A model generated the notes under the pieces. That model was not told where the DNA came from. It did no database searches and saw nothing but the letters and a program-made list of their open reading frames with translations. A stretch of DNA of 64,000 bases from Bisbaumannia pacifica (lineage in GTDB: Bacteria; Pseudomonadota; Gammaproteobacteria; Pseudomonadales; Halomonadaceae): contig NZ_BJUK01000009.1 of assembly GCF_007989625.1 (NCBI RefSeq), positions 1 to 64,000 of the forward strand. The letters are read 5' to 3'. This document shows positions 10,148 through 18,770 of the stretch, one piece after another (position 1 is the first letter of the stretch; the number at the start of each line of letters is the position of its first letter). The position numbers and the translations under genes are program-made.

Positions 10148-12792
10148 GTCACGACCTGCACGAATCCCTGCGCGACAACGTACGCATCCTGGGCGATAGC
10201 CTGGGGCGCACCATCGCCGATGACCTGGGGGAAGCCTTCGTCGATCGTATCGAGGCGATCCGCGCCTTCGCCAAGCGCGGCCGCTCCGGCGACGCCCAGG
10301 GCCGCCGCGAGCTGATCGAGTACCTGCGCCGGCTGCCGGACCGCGACCTGCTGCCGGTGACCCGGGCCTTCAACCAGTTCCTCAACCTGGCCAATATCGC
10401 CGAGCAGCACTACCGGGCGCGCTTCCGCCGGGTGGAGGACTACAAGCCCGGCAGCCAGCCGGTGCTCGGCGAGCTGCTGGCCCGGGCCCGGGCCTCCGGC
10501 TACTCCGCCCAGACCCTGGTGGAGACGCTGGCCAGCATGCGCGTGGAGCTGGTGCTGACCGCCCACCCCACCGAGGTCATCCGGCGTACCCTGATCCAGA
10601 AGTACGATGCCATCGACGACTGCCTGACCACCATCGAGGCCTCCGGCGAGTACCCGGAGCGGGCCAGCCGCGCCCAGGGACGCCTGGAGGAGCTGATCAG
10701 CCAGGCCTGGCACACCGACGAGATTCGCCACGAGCGCCCCTCGCCGGTGGACGAGGCCAAGTGGGGCTTCGCGGTGATCGAGAACTCCCTGTGGCAGGCG
10801 GTGCCCGATTTCCACCGCGACCTGGACAACCTGCTGCTGGAGGAGGCCGGCGAGCGACTGCCCCTGGACGCCGCGCCGCTGCGCTTCGCCTCCTGGATGG
10901 GCGGCGACCGCGACGGCAACCCCAATGTCACCGCCAAGGTCACCCGGGAGGTGCTGCTGCTGGGACGCTGGATGGCCGCGGACCTCTACCTGCGCGACCT
11001 GGAGCAGCTCAAGGCGGAGCTCTCCATGTGGAAGGCCAATAGCGCGCTGAAGGCCGAGGTGGGCGAGGTGGCCGAGCCCTACCGGGCGCTGCTCAAGCGC
11101 CTGGCCGCCCGGGTCGAGGCGACCCGCGACTGGGCCAAGGCGTGCCTGGACGGGCGCCCCTACGAGGGCGGCCCGATCATCGAGAACCGCGACCAGCTCT
11201 ATGCGCCCCTGCTGACCTGCTACCGCTCCCTGTGCGACGTGGGCCTGGACACCATCGCCAACGGCGTGCTGCTCGATACCCTGCGCCGGGTGGCGGTATT
11301 CGGCGTCACCCTGACCAAGCTGGATATCCGCCAGGATGCCGCCCGTCACGCCCAGGTCTTCGAGGAGCTTAGCGACTACCTGGGGCTCGGCAACTACCGG
11401 GAGTGGGACGAGGCCCGGCGCCAGGCCTTCCTGCTCGAGGAGCTCGCCTCCAACCGGCCGCTGATCCCGCGTCGCTGGGAGTGTTCCACCGAGACCCATG
11501 AGGTGCTCGATACCTTCCGGGTCATCGCCCGGGAGCAGCGCGAGGCGCTGGGTACCTACATCATCTCCATGGCCGGCCAGCCCTCCGACGTGCTGGCGGT
11601 GGCGCTGTTGATGAAGGAGGTGGGCGGCGACGTGCGCCTGCCCATCGCCCCGCTGTTCGAGACCCTGGCCGACCTGGACCGGGCCGGCGAGGTGATCGAC
11701 CAGCTGCTGGCGCTGCCCGGCTACCGGGCCCTGGCCGGCGACAGCCAGGAGGTGATGATCGGCTACTCCGACTCCGCCAAGGACGCCGGCCAGTTGGCCG
11801 CCGCCTGGGCCCAGTACCGGGCCCAGGAGACCCTGGTGGCGGTCTGCGAGCGCCATGGCGTCGACCTGACCCTGTTCCATGGCCGCGGCGGCACCGTGGG
11901 TCGCGGCGGCGGCCCGGCTCACGCCGCCATCCTCTCCCAGCCGCCGGGTTCGGTGAACGGCAGCCTGAGGGTCACCGAGCAGGGCGAGATGATTCGCTTC
12001 AAGTTCGGCCAGCCGGATATCGCCCTGCGCTCCATGGAGATCTACGCCTGCGCCGTGCTGGAGGCCTCGCTGCTGCCGCCCCCGGCGCCCAAGCCCGAGT
12101 GGCGGGAGGAGATGGATCGCCTGGCGGGCATCGCCCACCGCGGCTACGTGGGGGTGGTGCGGGAGAACCCCGACTTCGTGCCCTATTTCCGGGCGGTGAC
12201 CCCGGAGGGCTCCCTGGGCCGCCTGCCGCTGGGCTCGCGGCCCACCAAGCGGCGTCAGGACGGCGGCGTGGAGACCCTGAGGGCGATTCCCTGGATCTTC
12301 GCCTGGACCCAGACCCGCTTGATGCTGCCCGCCTGGCTGGGCAGCGGCGAGGCCTTCGCCACCCGGCTGGCGGAGCAGGGCGGCCTGGAGCGGCTGCGTG
12401 AGATGCGCGCCCACTGGCCCTTCTTCGGCACCTACCTGGACATGCTGGAGATGCTGCTGGCCAAGGCCGATGTGGAGATCGCCGCCTACTACGAGCACCG
12501 CCTGGTGGACGAGCCGGCGCTGCTGGAGCTGGGGGGCGCCCTGCGCGAGCGCTTCGGCCGCTTGCATCAGGGATTGCTGGAGATCCTCGATCAGCAGGAG
12601 CTGCTCGAGGGCACGCCGCTGATTCGTCAGGCCATCGAGGTGCGCAACCCCTATATCGACCCCCTGCACGGCCTCCAGGCGGAGCTCCTGCAGCGTAACC
12701 GGGACGCCGACGGCGCCATCAGCCCCGAGCTCTCCCGGGCGTTGATGGTGACCATGGCCGGTATCTCGGCCGGGCTGCGCAATACTGGCTAA
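10144..12792 (+). CDS. ppc: Phosphoenolpyruvate carboxylase
   Basis: An 882-residue PEP carboxylase. It makes oxaloacetate from PEP and bicarbonate to refill the TCA cycle. The catalytic histidine motif VLTAHPTEVIRRTL, GYSDSAKDAGQLAAAW, the glycine loop FHGRGGTVGRGGGP and the C-terminal MAGISAGLRNTG are all present; length is standard. The ATG at 10144 overlaps the mazG stop; earlier in-frame ATGs lie inside mazG and are ignored. Linkage to mazG is unusual for a metabolic gene. A diverged second copy of its last codons follows at 12824-12882. Confidence 0.96.
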   Translation: MSHDLHESLRDNVRILGDSLGRTIADDLGEAFVDRIEAIRAFAKRGRSGDAQGRRELIEYLRRLPDRDLLPVTRAFNQFLNLANIAEQHYRARFRRVEDYKPGSQPVLGELLARARASGYSAQTLVETLASMRVELVLTAHPTEVIRRTLIQKYDAIDDCLTTIEASGEYPERASRAQGRLEELISQAWHTDEIRHERPSPVDEAKWGFAVIENSLWQAVPDFHRDLDNLLLEEAGERLPLDAAPLRFASWMGGDRDGNPNVTAKVTREVLLLGRWMAADLYLRDLEQLKAELSMWKANSALKAEVGEVAEPYRALLKRLAARVEATRDWAKACLDGRPYEGGPIIENRDQLYAPLLTCYRSLCDVGLDTIANGVLLDTLRRVAVFGVTLTKLDIRQDAARHAQVFEELSDYLGLGNYREWDEARRQAFLLEELASNRPLIPRRWECSTETHEVLDTFRVIAREQREALGTYIISMAGQPSDVLAVALLMKEVGGDVRLPIAPLFETLADLDRAGEVIDQLLALPGYRALAGDSQEVMIGYSDSAKDAGQLAAAWAQYRAQETLVAVCERHGVDLTLFHGRGGTVGRGGGPAHAAILSQPPGSVNGSLRVTEQGEMIRFKFGQPDIALRSMEIYACAVLEASLLPPPAPKPEWREEMDRLAGIAHRGYVGVVRENPDFVPYFRAVTPEGSLGRLPLGSRPTKRRQDGGVETLRAIPWIFAWTQTRLMLPAWLGSGEAFATRLAEQGGLERLREMRAHWPFFGTYLDMLEMLLAKADVEIAAYYEHRLVDEPALLELGGALRERFGRLHQGLLEILDQQELLEGTPLIRQAIEVRNPYIDPLHGLQAELLQRNRDADGAISPELSRALMVTMAGISAGLRNTG

Positions 12793-12823
12793 GAGGGACG
12801 TCGCTTTGACCTGGGTTGAAACG

Positions 12824-12882
12824 CCTGATGGTGGCTCTCTATCCATCGGCCGGTATCTCGGCCGGCTTGCGCAATACCGGCC
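12824..12882 (+). pseudogene. Orphan second copy of the ppc 3' tail
   Basis: Just after ppc, the DNA again encodes the last residues of the enzyme (GISAGLRNTG). Compared with the real tail at 12760-12789, the core differs at three positions, all synonymous (GGG/GGC, CTG/TTG, ACT/ACC), and it runs through the stop position. It has no start codon of its own. Either a tandem duplication or a remnant of a replaced ppc allele. Confidence 0.75.
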
Positions 12883-12916
12883 ACCTCACCTTCTCTTGTG
12901 ATACCGATAATGGATA

Positions 12917-12941
12917 CCGGGGCCTTCGCCCCGGTTTTTTT
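12917..12941 (+). terminator. Intrinsic terminator after ppc
   Basis: Perfect 7-bp stem CCGGGGC / GCCCCGG with a 4-base CTTC loop followed by seven T residues. It ends the relA-mazG-ppc unit and insulates the downstream cyclase gene. Confidence 0.9.
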
Positions 12942-13037
12942 GGTAAAGTTGGTTGCGGAACAGACGAAATAACCAAATAACCGGTGTGTCGCAGGGATAC
13001 GTGACCCCGGGCCCCTTCTCGGTACCCAAGGTGACCC

Positions 13038-14414
13038 ATGCATTACCAGGATTACTGCCAGCTGGTGGCGGGCTGGCAACAGCTGCTCGGCCGTTTCACG
13101 GATAGTCTGCGTCGGCAGGTGGAGGCCATCGTGGCAGCCAACACGGAGGAACTGGCCAGCCACTTCTACGCCACCATGCTGGAGGACCCCCACGCCTCGC
13201 TGTTTCTCTCCAACGAGCAGGTCAAGCAGCGCCTGCACCCCTCCATGCAGCGTTGGCTGACCAGTCTCTTCGCGGTGGGCAATACCGCGGGCGAGGCCCT
13301 GGAGAGCCTGATTCGCCAGCAGGAGCAGATCGGCCAGGTGCATGCCCGGGTCGATATCCCGGTCAACCTGGTGCTCAGCGGCGCGCGCCACCTCAAGCAG
13401 CGCCTCTATGAGTTCTTCGCCGAGCAACTGGTCGATCCCGCCCTAGGCGGCCAGGCCGCCATCTACGCCTCGGACAATATCGATATGGCCATGGAGATCA
13501 TGAGTCACGCCTACTCCCTGGCCAATGATCGCAACGCCCGCACCGAGGAGGCCTACCGGCTCTTCTCCCTGACCCAGAACCTGGGCAGCGAGCGGGAGCG
13601 ACAGCGCGCCGCCCTGCTGGACTGGGAAAACAACCTGATGTTTGCGGTGGCCGCGGCGCAGGACACCGAGGCGCTGCCGCGCCTTGGTGCCTCGGAGTTC
13701 GGGCTCTGGTATCACCACAAGGCGATGCATGCCTTCGAGGGCGTCCAGGAGGTCCGCGCCATCAGCGAGACCATCGCGCGTATCGACCAGTCGCTGTTGC
13801 CCGCCATCGCCGGCGAGGACCGCCAGCAGGCCATGGCGCGTCTTACCGAGATTCGCGAGGGGACCCGTTCCATTCATCTGCTGCTCAATGGCCTGCTGGA
13901 GCGCGCCGCCGGGCTCGAGGCCGGGCGCGATGCCTTGACCAAGCTGCTCAATCGCAAGTTCCTGCCGGTGGTGCTCAACCGCGAACTCGAGATGAGTCGG
14001 GCGGCCGGCAAGACCTTCGCCTTGCTGATGGTGGATATCGACCACTTCAAGCGCATCAACGATACCCATGGCCATGAGGCCGGCGATCAGGTGCTGCAGC
14101 AGATGGCGGCGCTACTGGATCGCAATACCCGCGGCGGCGACTACCTCTTCCGCCTGGGGGGCGAGGAATTTCTGATCGTGGTGGTGGATACCGATGCCGA
14201 GCGCGCTCGGCTGTTTGCCGAACGCCTGCGGCGCCAGGTGGAGGCGGAGGACTTCCTGGTGGCGGCGGATACCCTGATCGAGGTCACCGTCAGCCTGGGC
14301 CTGGCCCTGCATCACGGCCACCCCGACTACCAGCGGCTGATGCGCAGCGCCGACGAGGCGCTCTATCAGGCCAAGCACGGCGGCCGTAACCGCCTGGTGA
14401 TCGCCACCCCTTGA
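13038..14414 (+). CDS. dosC: DosC-like globin-coupled diguanylate cyclase
   Basis: A 458-residue protein resembling E. coli DosC (DgcO) along its whole length. Residues about 1-155 form a globin-like haem sensor with the expected proximal histidine His102 in VHARVDIPVNLV. A linker region (about 170-290) contains LGASEFGLWYHHKAMHAF, as in DosC. The C-terminal GGDEF domain (about 295-458) has GGEEF as active-site signature (RLGGEEFLIVVV) and starts DALTKLLNRKFLPVVL. It should make c-di-GMP in response to O2 or redox gas. No dosP partner is adjacent. Its 3' end is partly repeated at 14416-14485. Confidence 0.9.
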   Translation: MHYQDYCQLVAGWQQLLGRFTDSLRRQVEAIVAANTEELASHFYATMLEDPHASLFLSNEQVKQRLHPSMQRWLTSLFAVGNTAGEALESLIRQQEQIGQVHARVDIPVNLVLSGARHLKQRLYEFFAEQLVDPALGGQAAIYASDNIDMAMEIMSHAYSLANDRNARTEEAYRLFSLTQNLGSERERQRAALLDWENNLMFAVAAAQDTEALPRLGASEFGLWYHHKAMHAFEGVQEVRAISETIARIDQSLLPAIAGEDRQQAMARLTEIREGTRSIHLLLNGLLERAAGLEAGRDALTKLLNRKFLPVVLNRELEMSRAAGKTFALLMVDIDHFKRINDTHGHEAGDQVLQQMAALLDRNTRGGDYLFRLGGEEFLIVVVDTDAERARLFAERLRRQVEAEDFLVAADTLIEVTVSLGLALHHGHPDYQRLMRSADEALYQAKHGGRNRLVIATP

Positions 14415-14415
14415 T

Positions 14416-14485
14416 AGCGCCGACGAGCCGGCTCTCTCCAAGTCCAGCCAAGCATGGTGGCCGTAATCGCCTGGTGATCGCTTAG
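14416..14485 (+). pseudogene. Orphan second copy of the dosC 3' tail
   Basis: This segment repeats the end of dosC (parent 14346-14406). In the best block, HGGRNRLVIA is encoded again with four substitutions, all synonymous (CAC/CAT, GGC/GGT, AAC/AAT, GCC/GCT), and then has its own stop TAG. The left part is more diverged with indels. It has no initiation signals. Confidence 0.75.
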
Positions 14486-14516
14486 GTCGGCTGTTGCATA
14501 AGGCCTAGGCCCTGGA

Positions 14517-15395
14517 TCAGTGGTAGCGGTCCAGGCCGCGGTAGGCCGCCAGCAGGCCGTCGTGGGGGAGGCCGTGGCGGCGGGCGGCCTCGAGCAGCGG
14601 GCCGAGGATGGCGTCACGCTCGGTGGGACGCCCGGCGCTGGCGTCCTGAAGCATGGAGGCGCGGTTAGTGGCGGTGCCCTCGATCACGCCCCATACCAGC
14701 GCCGCCCAGCCCGGTTCGGGGGCGGGAATCCCCTCGGCGGCGAGAATCGGCGCCAGCTCATTGAGCATCGCCTCGACCATCGGCCGGAAGGGGCGGTCGC
14801 GAAGCTGGCCATTGCGAATCCCGAAGCGCGCCACCAGGGGATTGATGGCGGCGTTCACCGCCAGCTTGTGCCATAGCCGCTGGCGAATATCGGCGACCGC
14901 CGTGGCCGGCAGGCCGGCGCGGCTGAGGCGCTCGGCCAGCGCCGTCGCCAGCGCGGCGTGCTTCCCGTCGAGGCTGCCCAGCCAGGTATGGCCATGGCCG
15001 GCGTGTACCACGCCATCCTCCACGACATAGGCGCCCTCGCTGGTGCTGGCGCAGAGCACTGGCCCCGGCCAGGCATCGTGCAGGCGTGGCTGGACCTCAT
15101 AACCGTTCTGCCAGAGCACCAGGGGCGTCTGGGGGGGCAGGACGAGCGATGCCAGGGCGGCCTCCGCCGACATCGACTTGGTGGTCAGGTGCAGGGCAGT
15201 GACGTCTTCCGGCAGCGCCGCCTCGCCGCTCAGGGCGCTATCGATCTCACGGTACAGGGTCTCGCCCTCGGGGGTGGTGAGCGCGAGTCGGGCCGACAGA
15301 GGACGGCGCCCCAACAGCTTGACCGGTTCCAGGGGGGCGAGGCGCAGGGCCAGCAATCGCCCCAGGGCGCCGGGGCCGAGTATCAGCTGGGTCAT
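14517..15395 (-). CDS. panE: 2-dehydropantoate 2-reductase
   Basis: A 292-residue ketopantoate reductase of the ApbA/PanE family. It reduces 2-dehydropantoate to pantoate with NADPH in pantothenate/CoA synthesis. The Rossmann nucleotide loop LILGPGALGRLLALRL is at the very N-terminus; KLAVNAAINPLVARF carries the conserved Lys and Asn of the catalytic region. The start overlaps the topB stop by one base, so it is transcribed after topB. Assignment to panE rather than a paralogous ApbA-like reductase is probable. Confidence 0.88.
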   Translation of the reverse strand: MTQLILGPGALGRLLALRLAPLEPVKLLGRRPLSARLALTTPEGETLYREIDSALSGEAALPEDVTALHLTTKSMSAEAALASLVLPPQTPLVLWQNGYEVQPRLHDAWPGPVLCASTSEGAYVVEDGVVHAGHGHTWLGSLDGKHAALATALAERLSRAGLPATAVADIRQRLWHKLAVNAAINPLVARFGIRNGQLRDRPFRPMVEAMLNELAPILAAEGIPAPEPGWAALVWGVIEGTATNRASMLQDASAGRPTERDAILGPLLEAARRHGLPHDGLLAAYRGLDRYH

Positions 15396-17377
15396 CAGGC
15401 GTCTCCCTTGGCGCGGCGTGCTCGGCCGCCCGTGGTGCGGGGTGTCGAGGCGCGTCGATTCGAGGTCTTGCTCCCCTTGCCGCCGCGCTTTCCTGCGCTG
15501 CCGCGACGCCCCTGGGTCGCGCGCCGCGGCGAGGGTGTCGGCGCCTCGATGGCCTGGCTCGCCGCCAGGGTCTGGCGCAGGGTCTGGGCGTCGGCGGCAT
15601 TGAGCAGCCGGCGCAGGTCATCCACCAGGGCGCTCAGGAAGGGGGCCGGCGCCTCGTCCCGTTCGGCGATGGCGGCCAGGCGCTGCTCCCAGAGGGCGGT
15701 GCGCTCGGGCCGGCTCGCTGCCTCGGGCAGGGCGTTGATCAGCGCATGGCCGGTGCGACTGGCCCGCAGGCTACTCTTGTCGCGCACCAGATAGCCCCGT
15801 TCCACCAGGGTCTCGATGATTCCCGCCCGGGTCGCCTCGGTGCCCAGGCCATCGGAGTCGCGCAGGGTGCGCTTGACCGCCGGGTCGCTCACATAGCGGG
15901 CGATATTCATCATCGCCTTGATCAGGCTGGCGTCGTTGAAGGGCTCCGGGGGCCGGGTCTCGCGATCCTCCACCCGGGCGTCGAGGGCTCGGGCGGTCTC
16001 GCCTTCCACCAGGGGCGGCAGGGGCGGCGTCTCCTCCCGGGTGGTAAATAGCGGCTTCCAGCCCGCCACCTTGAGTTCGCTGCCCTGGGCACGGAAACGC
16101 TCGTCGAGAATCCGAAATTCCGCCTTCACCTCCCGGGTCTCCAGGGGCGGGTAGAACTGCGCCAGTACATTACGCACCACCAGCCGATAGACCCTGGCCT
16201 CGGCGTCGTCGAGGCGCGAGAAGTCCGGGGCGCGGCCGGTAGGCGCCAGGGCGTGGTGGGCGCCCACCTTGGCGTCGTCCCAAGCCCGGGAGCGCCGTGA
16301 CAGGTCGGCGCCGGCCAGCCACTGGCCCAGGGTGGCGTCGCCCTGGCAGGCCCCGGCCAGGGTGCGTGGGGCCAGGGCGTGATGCTCCCGGGGCAGGTAG
16401 CGGCAGTCGGAGCGGGGATAGGTGATCAGCTGATGACGTTCGTAGAGGCGCTGGCAGATATCCAGCACCGCCTTGGCCGGGAGCTTGTAGCGCCGCGCCG
16501 CGTCCACCTGCAGCGCCGAGAGGGAGTAGGGCAGGGGCGCCGCCTGGCGCTTGTCCTGGGTCTGGAGTGCCACCAATTGACCCTCGGCGCCGGGCAGGCG
16601 CGCCGCCAGGGCCTCGGCGGGGAGCCGGGCCAGTAGCCGGCCCTGATCATCCAGGGGATGAGCCTCGCCGGGCTGCCACCAGGCCCGCAGCTGGCCGCCG
16701 GCCACCTGCAGGTCGGCCCACAGCACATGAAAGGGGCGCGGTTGGAAGGCGGCGATCTCCGCGTCCCGGCGCACCACCAGTCCCAGCACCGGCGTCTGCA
16801 CCCGGCCCACCGAGAGCACGCCGTCGTGGCCCGCCTGGCGACCCACCAGGGTCCAGGCCCGGGTCAGGTTGATGCCGTACAGCCAATCGGCCCGGGCGCG
16901 CGTTTCGGCGGCACGGTACAGCGCCTGGTAGGCGGCGTTATCCTCCAGGCGGCCGAGGGCCCGCTCTACCGCCGGGCGGTTGAGGTCGCTGATCAGTAGC
17001 CGCGCCACCGGGCCCTTCCAGCCCAGGTGCTCGATCACCTCCTGCACCAGCAACTGCCCCTCCCGGTCCGGGTCGCCGGCATGTACCACCTCGCGGGCCT
17101 CCTTGAGCAGGCGGCGCAGCACCGCCAGCTGAGCGCGGGCCTTGGGGCGTGGCGTCAGCCGCCAGGGCTCGGGCAGGATCGGCAGGTGATCGAGCCGCCA
17201 CTGCTTGTAGGCGGGATCGTAGGCATCCGGGGACGCCTGCTCCAGCAGGTGCCCCAGGCACCAGCTGACCCGGGTATCGCCCACCTGCAGGTAGCCCTCC
17301 TGGCGCTGGCTGCGACCCGGCAGGGCCTCGGCGATGGCCCGGGCCAGGCTGGGTTTCTCGGCGATGATCAGGCGCAT
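15395..17377 (-). CDS. topB: DNA topoisomerase III
   Basis: A 660-residue type IA topoisomerase of the TopB class, which decatenates and unlinks recombination intermediates. The N-terminal TOPRIM domain starts IIAEKPSLARAIAEALPG with the acidic HAGDPDREGQLLV motif; the active tyrosine lies in LITYPRSDCRYLPREH. It has no topA-type zinc fingers. The C-terminal tail (about the last 45 residues) is very rich in Arg, Lys and Gly, as in E. coli TopB. Divergent from the UbiB-like gene; panE follows with a one-base overlap. Confidence 0.95.
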   Translation of the reverse strand: MRLIIAEKPSLARAIAEALPGRSQRQEGYLQVGDTRVSWCLGHLLEQASPDAYDPAYKQWRLDHLPILPEPWRLTPRPKARAQLAVLRRLLKEAREVVHAGDPDREGQLLVQEVIEHLGWKGPVARLLISDLNRPAVERALGRLEDNAAYQALYRAAETRARADWLYGINLTRAWTLVGRQAGHDGVLSVGRVQTPVLGLVVRRDAEIAAFQPRPFHVLWADLQVAGGQLRAWWQPGEAHPLDDQGRLLARLPAEALAARLPGAEGQLVALQTQDKRQAAPLPYSLSALQVDAARRYKLPAKAVLDICQRLYERHQLITYPRSDCRYLPREHHALAPRTLAGACQGDATLGQWLAGADLSRRSRAWDDAKVGAHHALAPTGRAPDFSRLDDAEARVYRLVVRNVLAQFYPPLETREVKAEFRILDERFRAQGSELKVAGWKPLFTTREETPPLPPLVEGETARALDARVEDRETRPPEPFNDASLIKAMMNIARYVSDPAVKRTLRDSDGLGTEATRAGIIETLVERGYLVRDKSSLRASRTGHALINALPEAASRPERTALWEQRLAAIAERDEAPAPFLSALVDDLRRLLNAADAQTLRQTLAASQAIEAPTPSPRRATQGRRGSAGKRGGKGSKTSNRRASTPRTTGGRARRAKGDA

Positions 17378-17479
17378 GGGGCTCCCCTGAAAAAGCGGTA
17401 TCTATGGATATTTTTCCAGTATTCCCGGCGCCTCGCCAGGTGTAACCTGTCAATAAATCCGTATAAGGTTTGTATCATT

Positions 17480-18769
17480 ATGCGTGAGCGCGGCAGAACA
17501 CGACGATTGCTGGGGCTGGGGGCACGGGCCGGCGGGGCCGTGCTGCGCACCCGCCTCGGCGGCGAGGCCGACTGGCAGGCCCTGGGTGAGGCCCTCTTCG
17601 AGGGACTCTCCGAGCTCAAGGGGCCGGCCATGAAGCTGGCCCAGATCATGTCCCAGTGGGATGACCTCTTGCCGCCGGCCCTGGCCGAGGAGCTGGCGCG
17701 GCTGCAACGCCAGGCCGAGCCGATGCCCTGGGAGCGGATCCGCGCCACCCTGGCGGCGGAGTATGACGACCTCGAGGCGCGCTTCACCGAGATCGAGCCG
17801 CGGCCCTTCGCCAGCGCCTCCATGGGCCAGGTGCATCGTGCCTGGACGCCGGCGGGGGAGGCCCTGGTGCTCAAGGTGCAGTACCCGGGGCTCGCCGAGG
17901 TGCTGGAGGGGGACCTCTCCCAGGTCAAGCGGCTGATGCGCCTGGGGCGTTGGCTCAAGGTGCCCCAGGCGCGCCTGGATGCGCTCTTCGAGGAGCTGGC
18001 GGAGAGCCTGCGCGGCGAGCTCGACTATCGCGCCGAGGCCGCGGCCCTGGCGCGTTATCGCACCCGTTATGCCGGCTGGCCCGGCCTGGCCTTTCCCGAA
18101 CCGGTGGAGGCGCACTGCACGTCTCGGGTGCTGGCCATGCGCTACCTGCCCGGCACGCCGCTGCGGGAGCTGGAGGGTGACGACGGGGCTCGCCGCCAGG
18201 CGCTGGCGACGCAGCTCGCCGACTGGCTCACCGAGGAGCTCTTCGTGCATGGCGAGCTGCACGCCGACCCCCATGCCGGCAATTTCGCGGTGGATGACGC
18301 CGGACGCCTGGTGATCTATGACCTGGGCGCGGTGATCCGCGTCGCCGAGGCGCGCCTTCGGCAACTGCTGGCGCTGCTCGAGGCGACCCTGGCGGGGGAT
18401 GCGTTGGGCATGGAGACGGCGGTGCTGGCGATGGGGGGGCGCCAGGGGCAGGGGGCGCCCCTGGCGCTCTATCGTGAGTCCGCCGAGGCGGTGGCGCCGC
18501 TGTTCGCTCCCGGTGAACAGGACTTCGGCGATGTGCGGGTACATCGCCGCCTGCGGGCGCTGAGCCCCAAGGTGTGGGCGGCCATGGATCGCCTCCAGCC
18601 GCCGGCGGATACGCTGCTGCTGGCGCGCACCCTCAATGGCCACTACTGGAACCTGGTGCGCCTGGGAGCACGGCTGAACATGCACGAGCGCAGCCGGCCA
18701 CTGCTGGCCTGGGGGCGGGGCGAGGTCGGCGTTGCTGCGCTTAGCCGGGCCCCGACCGCGCCGGTATAG
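17480..18769 (+). CDS. ABC1/UbiB-family atypical kinase
   Basis: A 429-residue ABC1/ADCK/UbiB-family protein. Such proteins are atypical kinases or ATPases acting in quinone biosynthesis or lipid homeostasis. The family motifs are visible but altered: the KxGQ motif reads KLAQIMSQ, the Ala-rich loop reads FASASMGQVHRAW, then ELDYRAEAAALARY, the catalytic HADPHAGNFAV and the metal-binding DLGAV. There is no C-terminal TM pair as in true UbiB, so it is probably a paralogue (AarF-like) rather than ubiB. The ATG at 17480 is the first fitting start; the upstream frame overlaps topB. Confidence 0.85.
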   Translation: MRERGRTRRLLGLGARAGGAVLRTRLGGEADWQALGEALFEGLSELKGPAMKLAQIMSQWDDLLPPALAEELARLQRQAEPMPWERIRATLAAEYDDLEARFTEIEPRPFASASMGQVHRAWTPAGEALVLKVQYPGLAEVLEGDLSQVKRLMRLGRWLKVPQARLDALFEELAESLRGELDYRAEAAALARYRTRYAGWPGLAFPEPVEAHCTSRVLAMRYLPGTPLRELEGDDGARRQALATQLADWLTEELFVHGELHADPHAGNFAVDDAGRLVIYDLGAVIRVAEARLRQLLALLEATLAGDALGMETAVLAMGGRQGQGAPLALYRESAEAVAPLFAPGEQDFGDVRVHRRLRALSPKVWAAMDRLQPPADTLLLARTLNGHYWNLVRLGARLNMHERSRPLLAWGRGEVGVAALSRAPTAPV

Positions 18770-18770
18770 C

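Noticed and set aside
10084-12846. A 920-codon open frame antisense to ppc
   Set aside because: It lies opposite a fully convincing ppc and is a GC-bias shadow: repetitive Gly/Leu/Gln/His composition, no domain.
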